A DNA stretch of 64,000 nucleotides. It comes from Hyphomonadaceae bacterium. GTDB taxonomy: Bacteria; Pseudomonadota; Alphaproteobacteria; Caulobacterales; Aquidulcibacteraceae. The notes under the pieces were generated by a model. It searched no databases. It saw only the letters and a list, made by a program, of their open reading frames with translations, and was not told the DNA's origin. Of this stretch, positions 29,634 to 37,671 are shown in pieces. Every line of letters begins with the position of its first letter. Positions within the stretch are counted from its first letter, which is position 1. Position numbers and translations under genes: made by a program. Where the stretch lies: NCBI GenBank assembly GCA_019636095.1, contig JAHBYF010000002.1:62001-126000 (forward strand). The letters run 5' to 3'.

Positions 29634-32600
29634 TTGGTCAACATCAACAGCCTCAATGTTGCGTCGGCCCTCTTGGGCGGCTCAACCAGCACCACCACGA
29701 CAACCGGTGTGGGCTCCGACCTGCTGGCCTCGTGGGCCGCGGCGAAGGCCGGCATCGGCGTTGATACAAAGACAGCAACCCAGGACCCGAACGCCCCGAT
29801 CGCGCCGGTGTGGACGCCGGGCGTCTCGCCAAGCGCTGCCGCTCTCGTGCAGCGTGCGCTCGCGAACAAGTCTTTCTTCGACACCAGCGCCAAGCTCTAC
29901 AGTGATCTTGGCGCGACCGGAGATTACCAGAAGCTGTTTGCTCTCTACTCCGGGCTATCGACGCTGCAGGCGCTCGCTGCGCGCGCGGAAGACACAACTC
30001 TGAGCAAGACCGCCATCGCGCAGAACCAAGCGCAGTTTGCGCGAGGCCTGACGGAGTTGCAGGCATTCTTCGAGAAGCAGCAATTCGATGATATCCGGCT
30101 GGCGCAGGGCGACCGCGTCGACGCCGCACAAACCACGCTGGCAATGGCGTCCAAGAACGAAGACTACATCACGCCCGTCATCCATCGCGGTTCGCTGTAC
30201 GACAAGATCAGCGGCCTTGCGAGTGACGCCAAATTCAACATCGTCGCGACATCTTCGATCGGCGTCGTGCGAAATGTCGCCATCGATCTTTCGGAAATGG
30301 GATCGATCCCGCGTACGTTGAGCAATGTCGTCAGCTATGTGAACAACAAGCTCGCGGCGGCGGGCGCTTCGTCCCGCCTGGAGGCCGTTGATCAGACGCC
30401 GAAGACAACGACGACCGTCATCGCCGGACAGGTCAAAACAATCAAATACACCGGCGCCAAACAATACGCGCTGAAAGTCGATGTGCGCGCCAATGAGAGC
30501 GTTGCGTTCGAGCCTGTGAATGCAAACGCTGCGTTCTACGCCGTGGGCACGACCGGCAGCGGGGCGCGGCTGATCAAGCTGGAAGACACGAGCGGCGCAG
30601 CCGGCCAACCGGTGTTGCTGGATCGTCCGGCGTCCACCGAAGATCCCATTGGCGCGTTGATTGGCGTTGGCTGGATCGGCGCGGGGGCGCCCTACGCAAG
30701 CCCGCCCGCAGCCGCGACCGAGCTGCGGACCAACGTGTTGATGTCTGACGGCGCAAACAGCTTTGAGGACGCCATCCGCGCCGCTGGCGAGGCGGTGCTC
30801 AAGCTGGAATTGCCTAATGGTCGTTCGCTGACTGTGTCGACCGGCTGGCGTAGCGACGATCTCGAAGCATGGCGCATGCGCGATGGTGAGAGCGAAGATC
30901 GCGCCATGCTTGATGATCTGGCCGAGCGTTTGTCGCAACTGCTGCACGAACAAGGCGTGGCTGCAGGCGTCGAGGTTTGGGAAGACGACGGCAATCTCGG
31001 ATTGTCGATCTATGGCGGCGATGGCGTGCGGGCCACGAGTCTGTCGATCGGCGGCAAGTACACATCGCTCGATATGGTGGAAACGCCGGGAATGGTCGGC
31101 GGCCTGCGAGACGGCGTGTTTGCGCGCAGGTTCGAGGTCGGTGGCATTATCCCGGACGGCGGTGTCTTCACCGGCTCCCAAACCTTTACGTTCACCGTCG
31201 GCTCAGCCGCTCAATCCATCAGCATTGATGGCGGCGACGACGGCATCACCGCGACCGAGCTGGCGGATCAGCTGAACGTCCAGCTGCGCCAGAAAGGCAT
31301 TTCGGCCGCCGCCTCGTTGGTCGCCGCTGGCGGCGGCGCCTACACGCTGCAGATCGACGCTCTGCACGACATGGTCGACGTCAGTGCAGTGCTGAACAGC
31401 GAAGTCTATAGCGCCGACCTTGTCGCTCCTGGCGCATGGGCGTCCGGCGGCTTGCCTGCAGCAACTAGCGGCCAACCTTTTGGCGATTCCATCCGCAGCT
31501 ACAGCGCCAGCGCGTCGCCACTTCTGACCAATACCGGCGCGCTCGATATTGAAGTCGTCGTCGCGACCGCCAATGGCGACAAGACGATCAGTCTCGCGAT
31601 CACCGCCCAGGAGCGGCTGGACAATCCCGATCTCGCGCCGGGCCAATGGAACGACGCCCTGCAAGCGCGGCTCGATGCTGCGCTCAACGCCGCCGGCGTT
31701 TATGTCAGCGCGTCGGGTGGCGATCTCACCCAGTGGAGCATCGCCGAAGGCTCGGGCCAGCGCCTGGTTTCGGTCAGCGTGAACGGCGACGCGCTCACAC
31801 TCGAAAGCGATACGCCAGCCTTTGGCGTCGGCGGCGCGTTCTCGGCGCAGCGCAGTTTCACCAGCGCACAGGCCGCAACCGGCGTAAGCGACGATGTAGC
31901 GGCATTGCTGAGCGACCAGACCGTGTCCGTGACGCTCGACACGATCTGGGGTCAGCGCACGATCAGCGCCACGTTGCAATCGGGTGATCCGCGTACGCTT
32001 GAGAGCGTCGCGCTGCGCTTGAATGAGGCGCTGGCCGCCGATGGTTATGACGCAGGCTTGGTGGCGACAGATCTTTCCGGCGGCGGCGCCGGCTTGCGCG
32101 TTGTCACGGGCTCATCCAGCACAATACGCGGCATCTCAGAGCTCAATCTGGGTGGCGATGTCGTCGCCACGACGCTAGACCCGATCGACGCGGTCTCGCA
32201 TGCCGATGATCCTGTCGGCGCCTTGCGTGTGGCTGAGCGCGCTTCGCGCGGCGCCGCGGTCACTCAGACGCTCTCCGCCATATCGCCCTACAGCGCGCCG
32301 AGCGCCAATTCGTCCGCTTGGTTTCCTGGCCGAGCATTCGATGTGAGCATTGGCGGCGGCGCGAAGGTCGCAACAGCGCGCTCCGTCGCCACAGGCGCGG
32401 ACGGCTCAATCTATGTGCTTGCTGATCTGACCGATGGCTCTTCGACGAGCGACATCAAAGGCGCGCGCGATGTCGCGCTGCTGAAGTACGACTCCGCCGG
32501 CAAGCTTGCGTTCAGCGAAATCTTAGGCGCGGCGCAATCCGCCAACGGCTTCGCGCTTGCCGTATCGGCCACAGGCACGGTTGTGGTCGCAGGTTCAGTC

Positions 32601-34073
32601 GAAGGCGGCTTGAGCGGCACGACTGCAAAAGGCGGCACGGATTCCTTCGTCACGATGTTCGACGCGGCGGGCAAAGAGCTTTGGACCGCGCGCCGCGGCG
32701 CGAGCGCGAATGACGAGGCGCTGGCGGTCGCGTTCGCGTCAGATGGCAGCGTCATCGTGTCAGGCAAGACGGACTCCGCCTTGAGCGGTCAAGTTAGCGC
32801 CGGGGGAACGGATGCTTACATCCGTGGCTATTCAGCCGCCGGTTTGGAATTGTTCACCCGTCAGTTCGGCAGCGCCGGCGATGATGCGGCGACGGCCCTC
32901 TTGGTACGCGACAACGGCTTGGGCGGCATCGATATCTTCACGGGCGGGGTTGAAGACAATCGCGGCGTCCTGCGCAGCTTCAGCTATTCCAGCGGCTCCG
33001 GTTTCAGTGTCGGCGCGACGCGTGACATCGGTTATTTTTACAAAGGCGCGATCAACGCGCTGGCAAGCGATGGCTCGTCGCTTTATGTCGGCGGCGAAGT
33101 CGGCGCTGACCGTTTGAGCTTGAGCAACACCGCGCGCGGCGCAGTTGCGGGTCAGGAAGGCTTCGTCGCGCGCATAGACGCCGATTTGACATCGACCGGA
33201 CTCGACCGCGCGACGTATCTCGGTTCAGCGCAGGACGACAGCGTCAAAGCGCTCGCCATCGTCAATGGCTCTCTCTACGCGGCGGGCGTGACTGGTGGCC
33301 TGATGGCGGCGTCGGGTGCGGCCAAAACGCCGATGAGTTTCCTCACGCGCCTCGGCGCTGACGGCGACACCGAGTGGATGCGCACCTTTACCTCTGCAGG
33401 CGGCACCGTGAGGCTAACGAGCCTCGCGGTCGATACTGGCGGCGCTTCACCGCTTGACGTGCTGGGCCTGCCCAAAGGCGCACTCGCAACCAATGATAGC
33501 GGCGCACTGACAGCACGCAGCGCCTTGCGTGCTGGCGATGAGTTCAAGATCGGCGTCGACGGCCGGCGCCTCACCACAATCCGCATCAGCGAAAGCGATA
33601 CCATGGCGACGCTTGTCGCCACCATCAATCGCGCCATAGGCGCCGGCGGCCGGGCGGAGATCGTGAAAGAAAATGGCGTCGAGCGGATCAAGATCAGCCC
33701 CCGCAGCGGCAAGGCGATCAGGATCGATGCCGGCCGCACCGATCGCGATGCGTTGCCGGCGCTGGGGCTCACCCAGGGCATCGTGGCGCTGAGCGACGCC
33801 GGTCGTGGCGCGTTGAAGACCTACGGCCTCGGCATCGTCGGCCTGACGCTGGACAGCGCCGCTGCGATCACCAGCGCGAAGGCGGAGATTTCGGCCGCCA
33901 TTTCGATTGTCCGCCAAGCCTATGACGCGCTGCTCAATCCCAACGCCAAGGCGCAGACCGACGAGGAGAAGGCGCTGGAACTCCGCCGACAGAATGCCGG
34001 CGCAGCGCCAGCCTATCTGAGCGCCCAATTGGCTAATTACCAGGCCGCTTTGACCCGCCTGACCAGTGGATAA
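29634..34073 (+). CDS. flaEY: FlaEY-like giant protein with beta-propeller-type repeats
   Basis: A 1479-residue protein. The N-terminal 200 residues are helical and Ser/Thr/Ala-rich, like flagellin-type termini; the middle holds several repeated beta-rich units with Ile/Val/Gly patterns; about residues 890-1240 contain SBBP-type repeats (SATGTVVVAGSVEGG, FASDGSVIVSGKTD, GGTDAYIRGYSAAG) likely to form a propeller. Near 1300-1370 is a flagellin hook IN-like unit (TIRISESDTMATLVATINRA). This layout matches Caulobacter regulatory protein FlaEY, which is involved in flagellin assembly or modification. The start is TTG 29634 with GGAG five bases upstream. No signal peptide; no other flagellar gene is in the window. 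Confidence 0.65.
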   Translation: MVNINSLNVASALLGGSTSTTTTTGVGSDLLASWAAAKAGIGVDTKTATQDPNAPIAPVWTPGVSPSAAALVQRALANKSFFDTSAKLYSDLGATGDYQKLFALYSGLSTLQALAARAEDTTLSKTAIAQNQAQFARGLTELQAFFEKQQFDDIRLAQGDRVDAAQTTLAMASKNEDYITPVIHRGSLYDKISGLASDAKFNIVATSSIGVVRNVAIDLSEMGSIPRTLSNVVSYVNNKLAAAGASSRLEAVDQTPKTTTTVIAGQVKTIKYTGAKQYALKVDVRANESVAFEPVNANAAFYAVGTTGSGARLIKLEDTSGAAGQPVLLDRPASTEDPIGALIGVGWIGAGAPYASPPAAATELRTNVLMSDGANSFEDAIRAAGEAVLKLELPNGRSLTVSTGWRSDDLEAWRMRDGESEDRAMLDDLAERLSQLLHEQGVAAGVEVWEDDGNLGLSIYGGDGVRATSLSIGGKYTSLDMVETPGMVGGLRDGVFARRFEVGGIIPDGGVFTGSQTFTFTVGSAAQSISIDGGDDGITATELADQLNVQLRQKGISAAASLVAAGGGAYTLQIDALHDMVDVSAVLNSEVYSADLVAPGAWASGGLPAATSGQPFGDSIRSYSASASPLLTNTGALDIEVVVATANGDKTISLAITAQERLDNPDLAPGQWNDALQARLDAALNAAGVYVSASGGDLTQWSIAEGSGQRLVSVSVNGDALTLESDTPAFGVGGAFSAQRSFTSAQAATGVSDDVAALLSDQTVSVTLDTIWGQRTISATLQSGDPRTLESVALRLNEALAADGYDAGLVATDLSGGGAGLRVVTGSSSTIRGISELNLGGDVVATTLDPIDAVSHADDPVGALRVAERASRGAAVTQTLSAISPYSAPSANSSAWFPGRAFDVSIGGGAKVATARSVATGADGSIYVLADLTDGSSTSDIKGARDVALLKYDSAGKLAFSEILGAAQSANGFALAVSATGTVVVAGSVEGGLSGTTAKGGTDSFVTMFDAAGKELWTARRGASANDEALAVAFASDGSVIVSGKTDSALSGQVSAGGTDAYIRGYSAAGLELFTRQFGSAGDDAATALLVRDNGLGGIDIFTGGVEDNRGVLRSFSYSSGSGFSVGATRDIGYFYKGAINALASDGSSLYVGGEVGADRLSLSNTARGAVAGQEGFVARIDADLTSTGLDRATYLGSAQDDSVKALAIVNGSLYAAGVTGGLMAASGAAKTPMSFLTRLGADGDTEWMRTFTSAGGTVRLTSLAVDTGGASPLDVLGLPKGALATNDSGALTARSALRAGDEFKIGVDGRRLTTIRISESDTMATLVATINRAIGAGGRAEIVKENGVERIKISPRSGKAIRIDAGRTDRDALPALGLTQGIVALSDAGRGALKTYGLGIVGLTLDSAAAITSAKAEISAAISIVRQAYDALLNPNAKAQTDEEKALELRRQNAGAAPAYLSAQLANYQAALTRLTSG

Positions 34074-34149
34074 CCGGGCCGCGGGGTGCGGCGCCGGCGG
34101 GCTTCCAATAGCGGGCGGAGCCGGTTAGAAGCCCCGCTTCGCCGGATCA

Positions 34150-34224
34150 GCCGCGGTAGCTCAGTGGTAGAGCGCGTCATTGGTAATGACGAGGTCGAGA
34201 GTTCAATCCTCTCCCGTGGCACCA
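34150..34224 (+). tRNA. tRNA-Thr (anticodon GGT)
   Basis: The acceptor GCCGCGG (34150-34156) pairs with CCGTGGC (34214-34220; one G-T pair), followed by A and encoded CCA. The anticodon stem CGTCA/TGACG holds the loop TTGGTAA with GGT at 34182-34184, reading ACC/ACU. D-arm GCTCAGTGGTAGAGC and T-arm GAGAGTTCAATCCTCTC are intact. Confidence 0.97.
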
Positions 34225-34246
34225 GCCAACGTGATACGACTGGCGG

Positions 34247-34414
34247 ATGCGAATTTCACACGTTCCGCTCCTGTTTTGCCGGGTGCTGATCGGCGTGAGC
34301 TTCACGGTGCTCGGGCTACAATTGTTCACAGGGCCATACACGCTCGGCGAGTTTGCTTGGGGTGCGCTCTTCTTCGGCGGCGGCGTTCTCGCCTTTGGGG
34401 GCTTTTTTCACTAG
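34247..34414 (+). CDS. Possible small two-helix membrane protein (55 aa)
   Basis: An ATG at 34247 opens a 55-codon frame ending TAG at 34412-34414. The product has two hydrophobic segments, about residues 8-25 (LLFCRVLIGVSFTVLGLQ) and 36-53, separated by TGPYTLGEF, so it could be a small membrane protein. The ribosome-binding site is weak (GGCGG). It lies 22 bases after tRNA-Thr and 8 before the next membrane ORF. Confidence 0.4.
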   Translation: MRISHVPLLFCRVLIGVSFTVLGLQLFTGPYTLGEFAWGALFFGGGVLAFGGFFH

Positions 34415-34422
34415 GTACAAAG

Positions 34423-34791
34423 ATGCAGTGGACAGAGCAGTACGTGTACTGGTGGCCCGGTGTGAGGAAGAGCGGCCGAACTCACATAGTGGGTGCGCGT
34501 TGGTTGCGACGCCTTTTCCCAATTGCCTATGTTCCTCTGGCCGTCGCGAGCTACACAATTCTCGTTGCGGAGGGCTCTCCGTTCAACTCACTCGTCAGAG
34601 ACATCGCGACCAATTCGCTACTAGCTTGCACCATACTCGGAGCGATCTGGTACAGTCTGGTTTTCAAGGAAGTGCGGGGAGGCGATCCGAACGCGCCAAG
34701 ATCGCCAGATTTGATGATGTTCGTATATGTGGCTTGGTCACTCTTCGCCGCGGGGCTCCTCCTCATTGTTGCGATGCTGGTGCGATACTGA
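34423..34791 (+). CDS. Small membrane protein of unknown function
   Basis: A 122-residue protein with three hydrophobic segments: about residues 33-51 (AYVPLAVASYTILVA), 61-79 (LLACTILGAIWYSLVF) and 98-121. ATG 34423 is chosen because the frame upstream to 34180 would run inside tRNA-Thr. The shine-dalgarno is weak (AGG ten bases upstream). Base composition looks less GC-biased than the surrounding genes, which, with the pseudogene that follows, suggests recently acquired or decaying DNA (inference). Not recognised. Confidence 0.6.
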   Translation: MQWTEQYVYWWPGVRKSGRTHIVGARWLRRLFPIAYVPLAVASYTILVAEGSPFNSLVRDIATNSLLACTILGAIWYSLVFKEVRGGDPNAPRSPDLMMFVYVAWSLFAAGLLLIVAMLVRY

Positions 34792-34899
34792 ACCGCATGG
34801 CTGTCGTTGACGCACTGTTTTGACGGGCTAGGCGTCAACGGGGAGGCGCGGATCATTCTTGAGACGCGAGTTGGCATAGTGCCGATGGGGCTAGGATGA

Positions 34900-35142
34900 T
34901 TTCGGGGCGTCGTTGAACTTGCGCCACCGGCGACACGGACTGAATTCAACAAGGGCTAAGAGGACATGAACTCTGGCCGCGTAATGGACGTGAATGCGTT
35001 CGCCAAGGCGTCCATCCGTGGACTTGAACGCGGTCAGGACGAAATCCTGCCGGGAATGAGCCCGCTCATACGTCTGATAGGGCGGGTTGCTCCGCGGACG
35101 ACTTTCAGGTCAGCCGACGCCGAGCAAATGGGCGCTCGATAG
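34900..35142 (+). pseudogene. Remnant of a DltE-like short-chain dehydrogenase (C-terminal part)
   Basis: Frame starting at 34900 reads FRGVVELAPPATRTEFNKG, a stop TAA at 34957-34959, then EDMNSGRVMDVNAFAKASI and GLERGQDEILPGMSPLI, ending at TAG 35140-35142. This is the familiar C-terminus of DltE-like SDRs, where the position of the stop normally holds Gln (CAA to TAA). An in-frame TGA at 34897-34899 also precedes it, and no Rossmann motif or active-site YxxxK is found upstream. So about 80 codons of a former SDR gene survive, the rest being lost. Confidence 0.7.
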
Positions 35143-35323
35143 CCTTCGGCGCGTCTTCGCTCTGAAAGGGTCAGGGCAAACGGAGCTGCATCCAAACTCA
35201 GGGCATCTCGCATCCAGCAGAGGGGCCGCTGCGAGCGGCCACCCCTTCGGGGTTGAGATGATGCGCTTCGCTGCCAGGGATCGCCATCCGCGAGCATAGC
35301 GCCAGAAAGTACAGGGGGCTTCT
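35143..35323. other. Non-coding stretch with two adjacent hairpins
   Basis: No gene is supported here. GGCCGCT (35224-35230) pairs with AGCGGCC (35234-35240) around a 3-base loop, and CCCC (35242-35245) pairs with GGGG (35249-35252) directly after it. The pair resembles a REP-like or terminator-like element without a T-run, and it precedes the serine-hydrolase gene. Confidence 0.4.
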
Positions 35324-36559
35324 TTGCCGTTGCATAGACATAAGACGCAGGCGTTTGTTGCGGTAAAGATCCTCGCTGCCGCGCTCATCACGCTTTTGGT
35401 GTCGTCATGCGCAACGCCTGCAGCGGTGCGAGATGACGCGGCGCCGGTGCGGGCCGCGCTCGCCGCAGAGCTAGACGCCATTCTTGAAGACACCGGCTTT
35501 CCGGGCATCACCGCTGCGGTCGTATTGCCCAACGGGGAGATCATCACAGCCGCTTCGGGACTGGCGGATGTTGAAACGAATACCCCGATGAACGCGGAGT
35601 CACTGATGCCGGCGGGCAGCATCGGCAAGACGTTCGTGGCAGCGACGGCGCTTGCATTGGTTGAGGAAGGAAAGCTTTCGCTCGATGCGCCGATTGCCCA
35701 ATATTTGGGCGAACGGGATTGGTACAGGGATATTCCAAACGGTGACGTGATCACATTGCGGATGCTGCTCAATCACAGCTCCGGGATCGATGTCGACTAC
35801 ATCTCTTCCCCGCAAATTCTTCCACTCTTCGTTCAGACATTCGGCGCCGACGGGGTCGCGATGTCCGATTTGGGATTCAGATATTCCGATATCGTGGGCG
35901 CCATTTCCGATTCAGAGCCGGACTTTCATGCTGGAGCCGGCTTCGCCTATTCCGATGCAAACTACATCCTCGTCGGGTTGCTCATCGAAGAAGTCACGGG
36001 CCACGCCTTTTACCAGGAAGCGTCGACCCGCTTCACCGAACGATTCGCACTCGCCGACACAATCCCGACACCGCGCGCGTCGGCGAGATTTGCTTCAGGT
36101 TACGAGCCGGACGAAGAAACGCGTCTCCCTGGTTTTCCAGAGAAACTGACCGAGGATGGACGCCTTTACTACGATCCCGCGCTCGAGTGGACCGGCGGCG
36201 GCTTTGCTTCGACCGCTGGCGATCTCGCCAAGTGGGCATACGACCTCTATGGCCGTCGAGCGTTGCCCGGCGATTTGGTCGATGAGATGATCGCTTCCAG
36301 AAATCGCTTCGTCCCCGCAGAGCTCGGCTGGGGTTACGGACTCGCCGTGCAATTGTCGGAAGACGCGTTTGGTCTTCGCATGATGCACGGTGGTTACATT
36401 CCGGGCTACAGCTCGTACATGGAATACCAGCCGGCCCGCGACATGGCGCTGGCATTCCAAACCAACACGCGTTCGGGTTTTGGCGCAAACAAAAGAATTG
36501 CGGATCGGTTGTGGCGCGCTGTTCTCGACGCGTCGAACAGCACAGCGGCAGGCAATTAG
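35324..36559 (+). CDS. Serine hydrolase of the beta-lactamase/penicillin-binding-like family, lipoprotein
   Basis: A 411-residue protein with an N-terminal signal and possible lipobox (LVSSC, Cys29). The catalytic motif SxxK is SIGK (Ser99, Lys102); the second motif is YSD (Tyr209) in FAYSDANYILVG; the third is HGG in MHGGYIPGYSS. This is the class C beta-lactamase/DD-peptidase/EstB fold, with roles in peptide or ester hydrolysis in the periplasm. Substrate unknown; resistance should not be assumed. The start is TTG at 35324 with AGGGGG five bases upstream. Its stop overlaps the convergent M48 gene by 4 bases. Confidence 0.8.
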   Translation: MPLHRHKTQAFVAVKILAAALITLLVSSCATPAAVRDDAAPVRAALAAELDAILEDTGFPGITAAVVLPNGEIITAASGLADVETNTPMNAESLMPAGSIGKTFVAATALALVEEGKLSLDAPIAQYLGERDWYRDIPNGDVITLRMLLNHSSGIDVDYISSPQILPLFVQTFGADGVAMSDLGFRYSDIVGAISDSEPDFHAGAGFAYSDANYILVGLLIEEVTGHAFYQEASTRFTERFALADTIPTPRASARFASGYEPDEETRLPGFPEKLTEDGRLYYDPALEWTGGGFASTAGDLAKWAYDLYGRRALPGDLVDEMIASRNRFVPAELGWGYGLAVQLSEDAFGLRMMHGGYIPGYSSYMEYQPARDMALAFQTNTRSGFGANKRIADRLWRAVLDASNSTAAGN

Positions 36560-37671
36560 CGCGGAGCCGCCTGGGGCGTTTCTTCTTGATCCAACGTATC
36601 CGCTCCGCCGCAGGCTTGCTGCACGATGCGCCACTCGCGCTCTGTCATTGAAGGCGCCAGCCCTTCGCGCGCGCGGGCGCGGGCGGCGATGGCGCGTTGG
36701 CGCGATGCGGGATGGCTTGAGAGGATGGTCGGAATGTCGCCTGCGCCTTCTTCCTCGGCGTACGCCTCGAAGCGATCGAACATGGTAGCGATCCCGGCCG
36801 TGCTGATGCCGGCGGCGTCGAGATAATCCATGCCGCGGCTGTCGGCGTCGCTTTCGTCGCCGCGGCTATAGCGCAGACCGGCCAGATTGACCGAAGCGAT
36901 AGCGATGGCTTGGCCGGCGCCCGCGCCGCCGAAGACCACATCAAAGAAGATGCCGGCGCCGATCTGGCGGATGACATTCTTCATGATGTGGTTGTGCTCG
37001 ATATGGGCGATCTCGTGCGCGAGCACGCCAACGAGTTCGTCAGGCTGCTCGGCCATGCCGATCAATTCGTCGGTGACGATGATCGAATTGTCCGGCAGCG
37101 CGAACGCATTGGGAAAACCGGCGTCGGCAATAGTGATCCAGATTTCGTCACGCTCCGGGACGCTCGAGCGCTCCATGATCCTGTAGGCGACGTCGTTGAG
37201 GATCTGCGTGGCTTCGTCGGCGTCGTCGCACTGGGCGGTGAAATTGTTCACTTGGGTCCAGGAAATGTCGGCGATCTGGGTGCGATATTTTTCCGGCATC
37301 GCTCGCGCCATTGGCCCAGCGGCATAAGGGATGCCGATCAGAAACGCGCCCGCGAGCGACCACGCCAACGTCACCAGCGCCCCGACTGTGAGGCGGCCCT
37401 CGACGCCTTGCGCCAGTGGCTTCATCAGATGCGGCGCGACAGCCTTGAGCTCATCGTCGTACCAATTGCCGAACATGAGCCGTTCGCCGGTATCGGGCTT
37501 GCGCTTCTGCCGCAGAACGACGTAGCCGTTATTGTCGTCAGAGCGGGCAAGATCGGCATAGTCCCAATCGATGGTTCGCTCGCCATGACGGATGAACAGC
37601 TTGTCCGGCGTCAGCGAGATTTCGACATCGGCGAAGACAGCGGCGCGTCCGTCGGCGTAGCGAGCCTGCAT
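36556..37671 (-). CDS. M48 family zinc metallopeptidase, membrane-anchored
   Basis: A 371-residue protein. An N-terminal domain of about 90 residues (a DUF-like region with LTPDKLFIRHG) precedes one TM helix (about 95-120). The peptidase domain has HEIAH (His219, Glu220, His223) and the third zinc ligand in RGDESDADSRG, so the active site is intact, unlike the 25711-26982 protein. The stop-start TGATG overlap with the upstream DUF898 gene indicates coupled translation; this pairing of a DUF898 membrane protein with an M48 peptidase recurs in Proteobacteria. A role in membrane protein quality control is inferred. Confidence 0.86.
   Translation of the reverse strand: MQARYADGRAAVFADVEISLTPDKLFIRHGERTIDWDYADLARSDDNNGYVVLRQKRKPDTGERLMFGNWYDDELKAVAPHLMKPLAQGVEGRLTVGALVTLAWSLAGAFLIGIPYAAGPMARAMPEKYRTQIADISWTQVNNFTAQCDDADEATQILNDVAYRIMERSSVPERDEIWITIADAGFPNAFALPDNSIIVTDELIGMAEQPDELVGVLAHEIAHIEHNHIMKNVIRQIGAGIFFDVVFGGAGAGQAIAIASVNLAGLRYSRGDESDADSRGMDYLDAAGISTAGIATMFDRFEAYAEEEGAGDIPTILSSHPASRQRAIAARARAREGLAPSMTEREWRIVQQACGGADTLDQEETPQAAPR

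Noticed and set aside
29955..31181. A 408-codon minus-strand frame inside the FlaEY-like gene
   Set aside because: Composition (Arg/His/Gly-rich, no motifs) and overlap with a well-supported gene mark it as a shadow.
34180..34422. N-terminal extension of the 34423 membrane protein
   Set aside because: It would begin inside tRNA-Thr.
35087..35299. Thiolase-like GHPFG motif in a 70-codon frame
   Set aside because: Only a short chance resemblance (AASGHPFG) with no further thiolase sequence; the hairpin explains the repeated bases.
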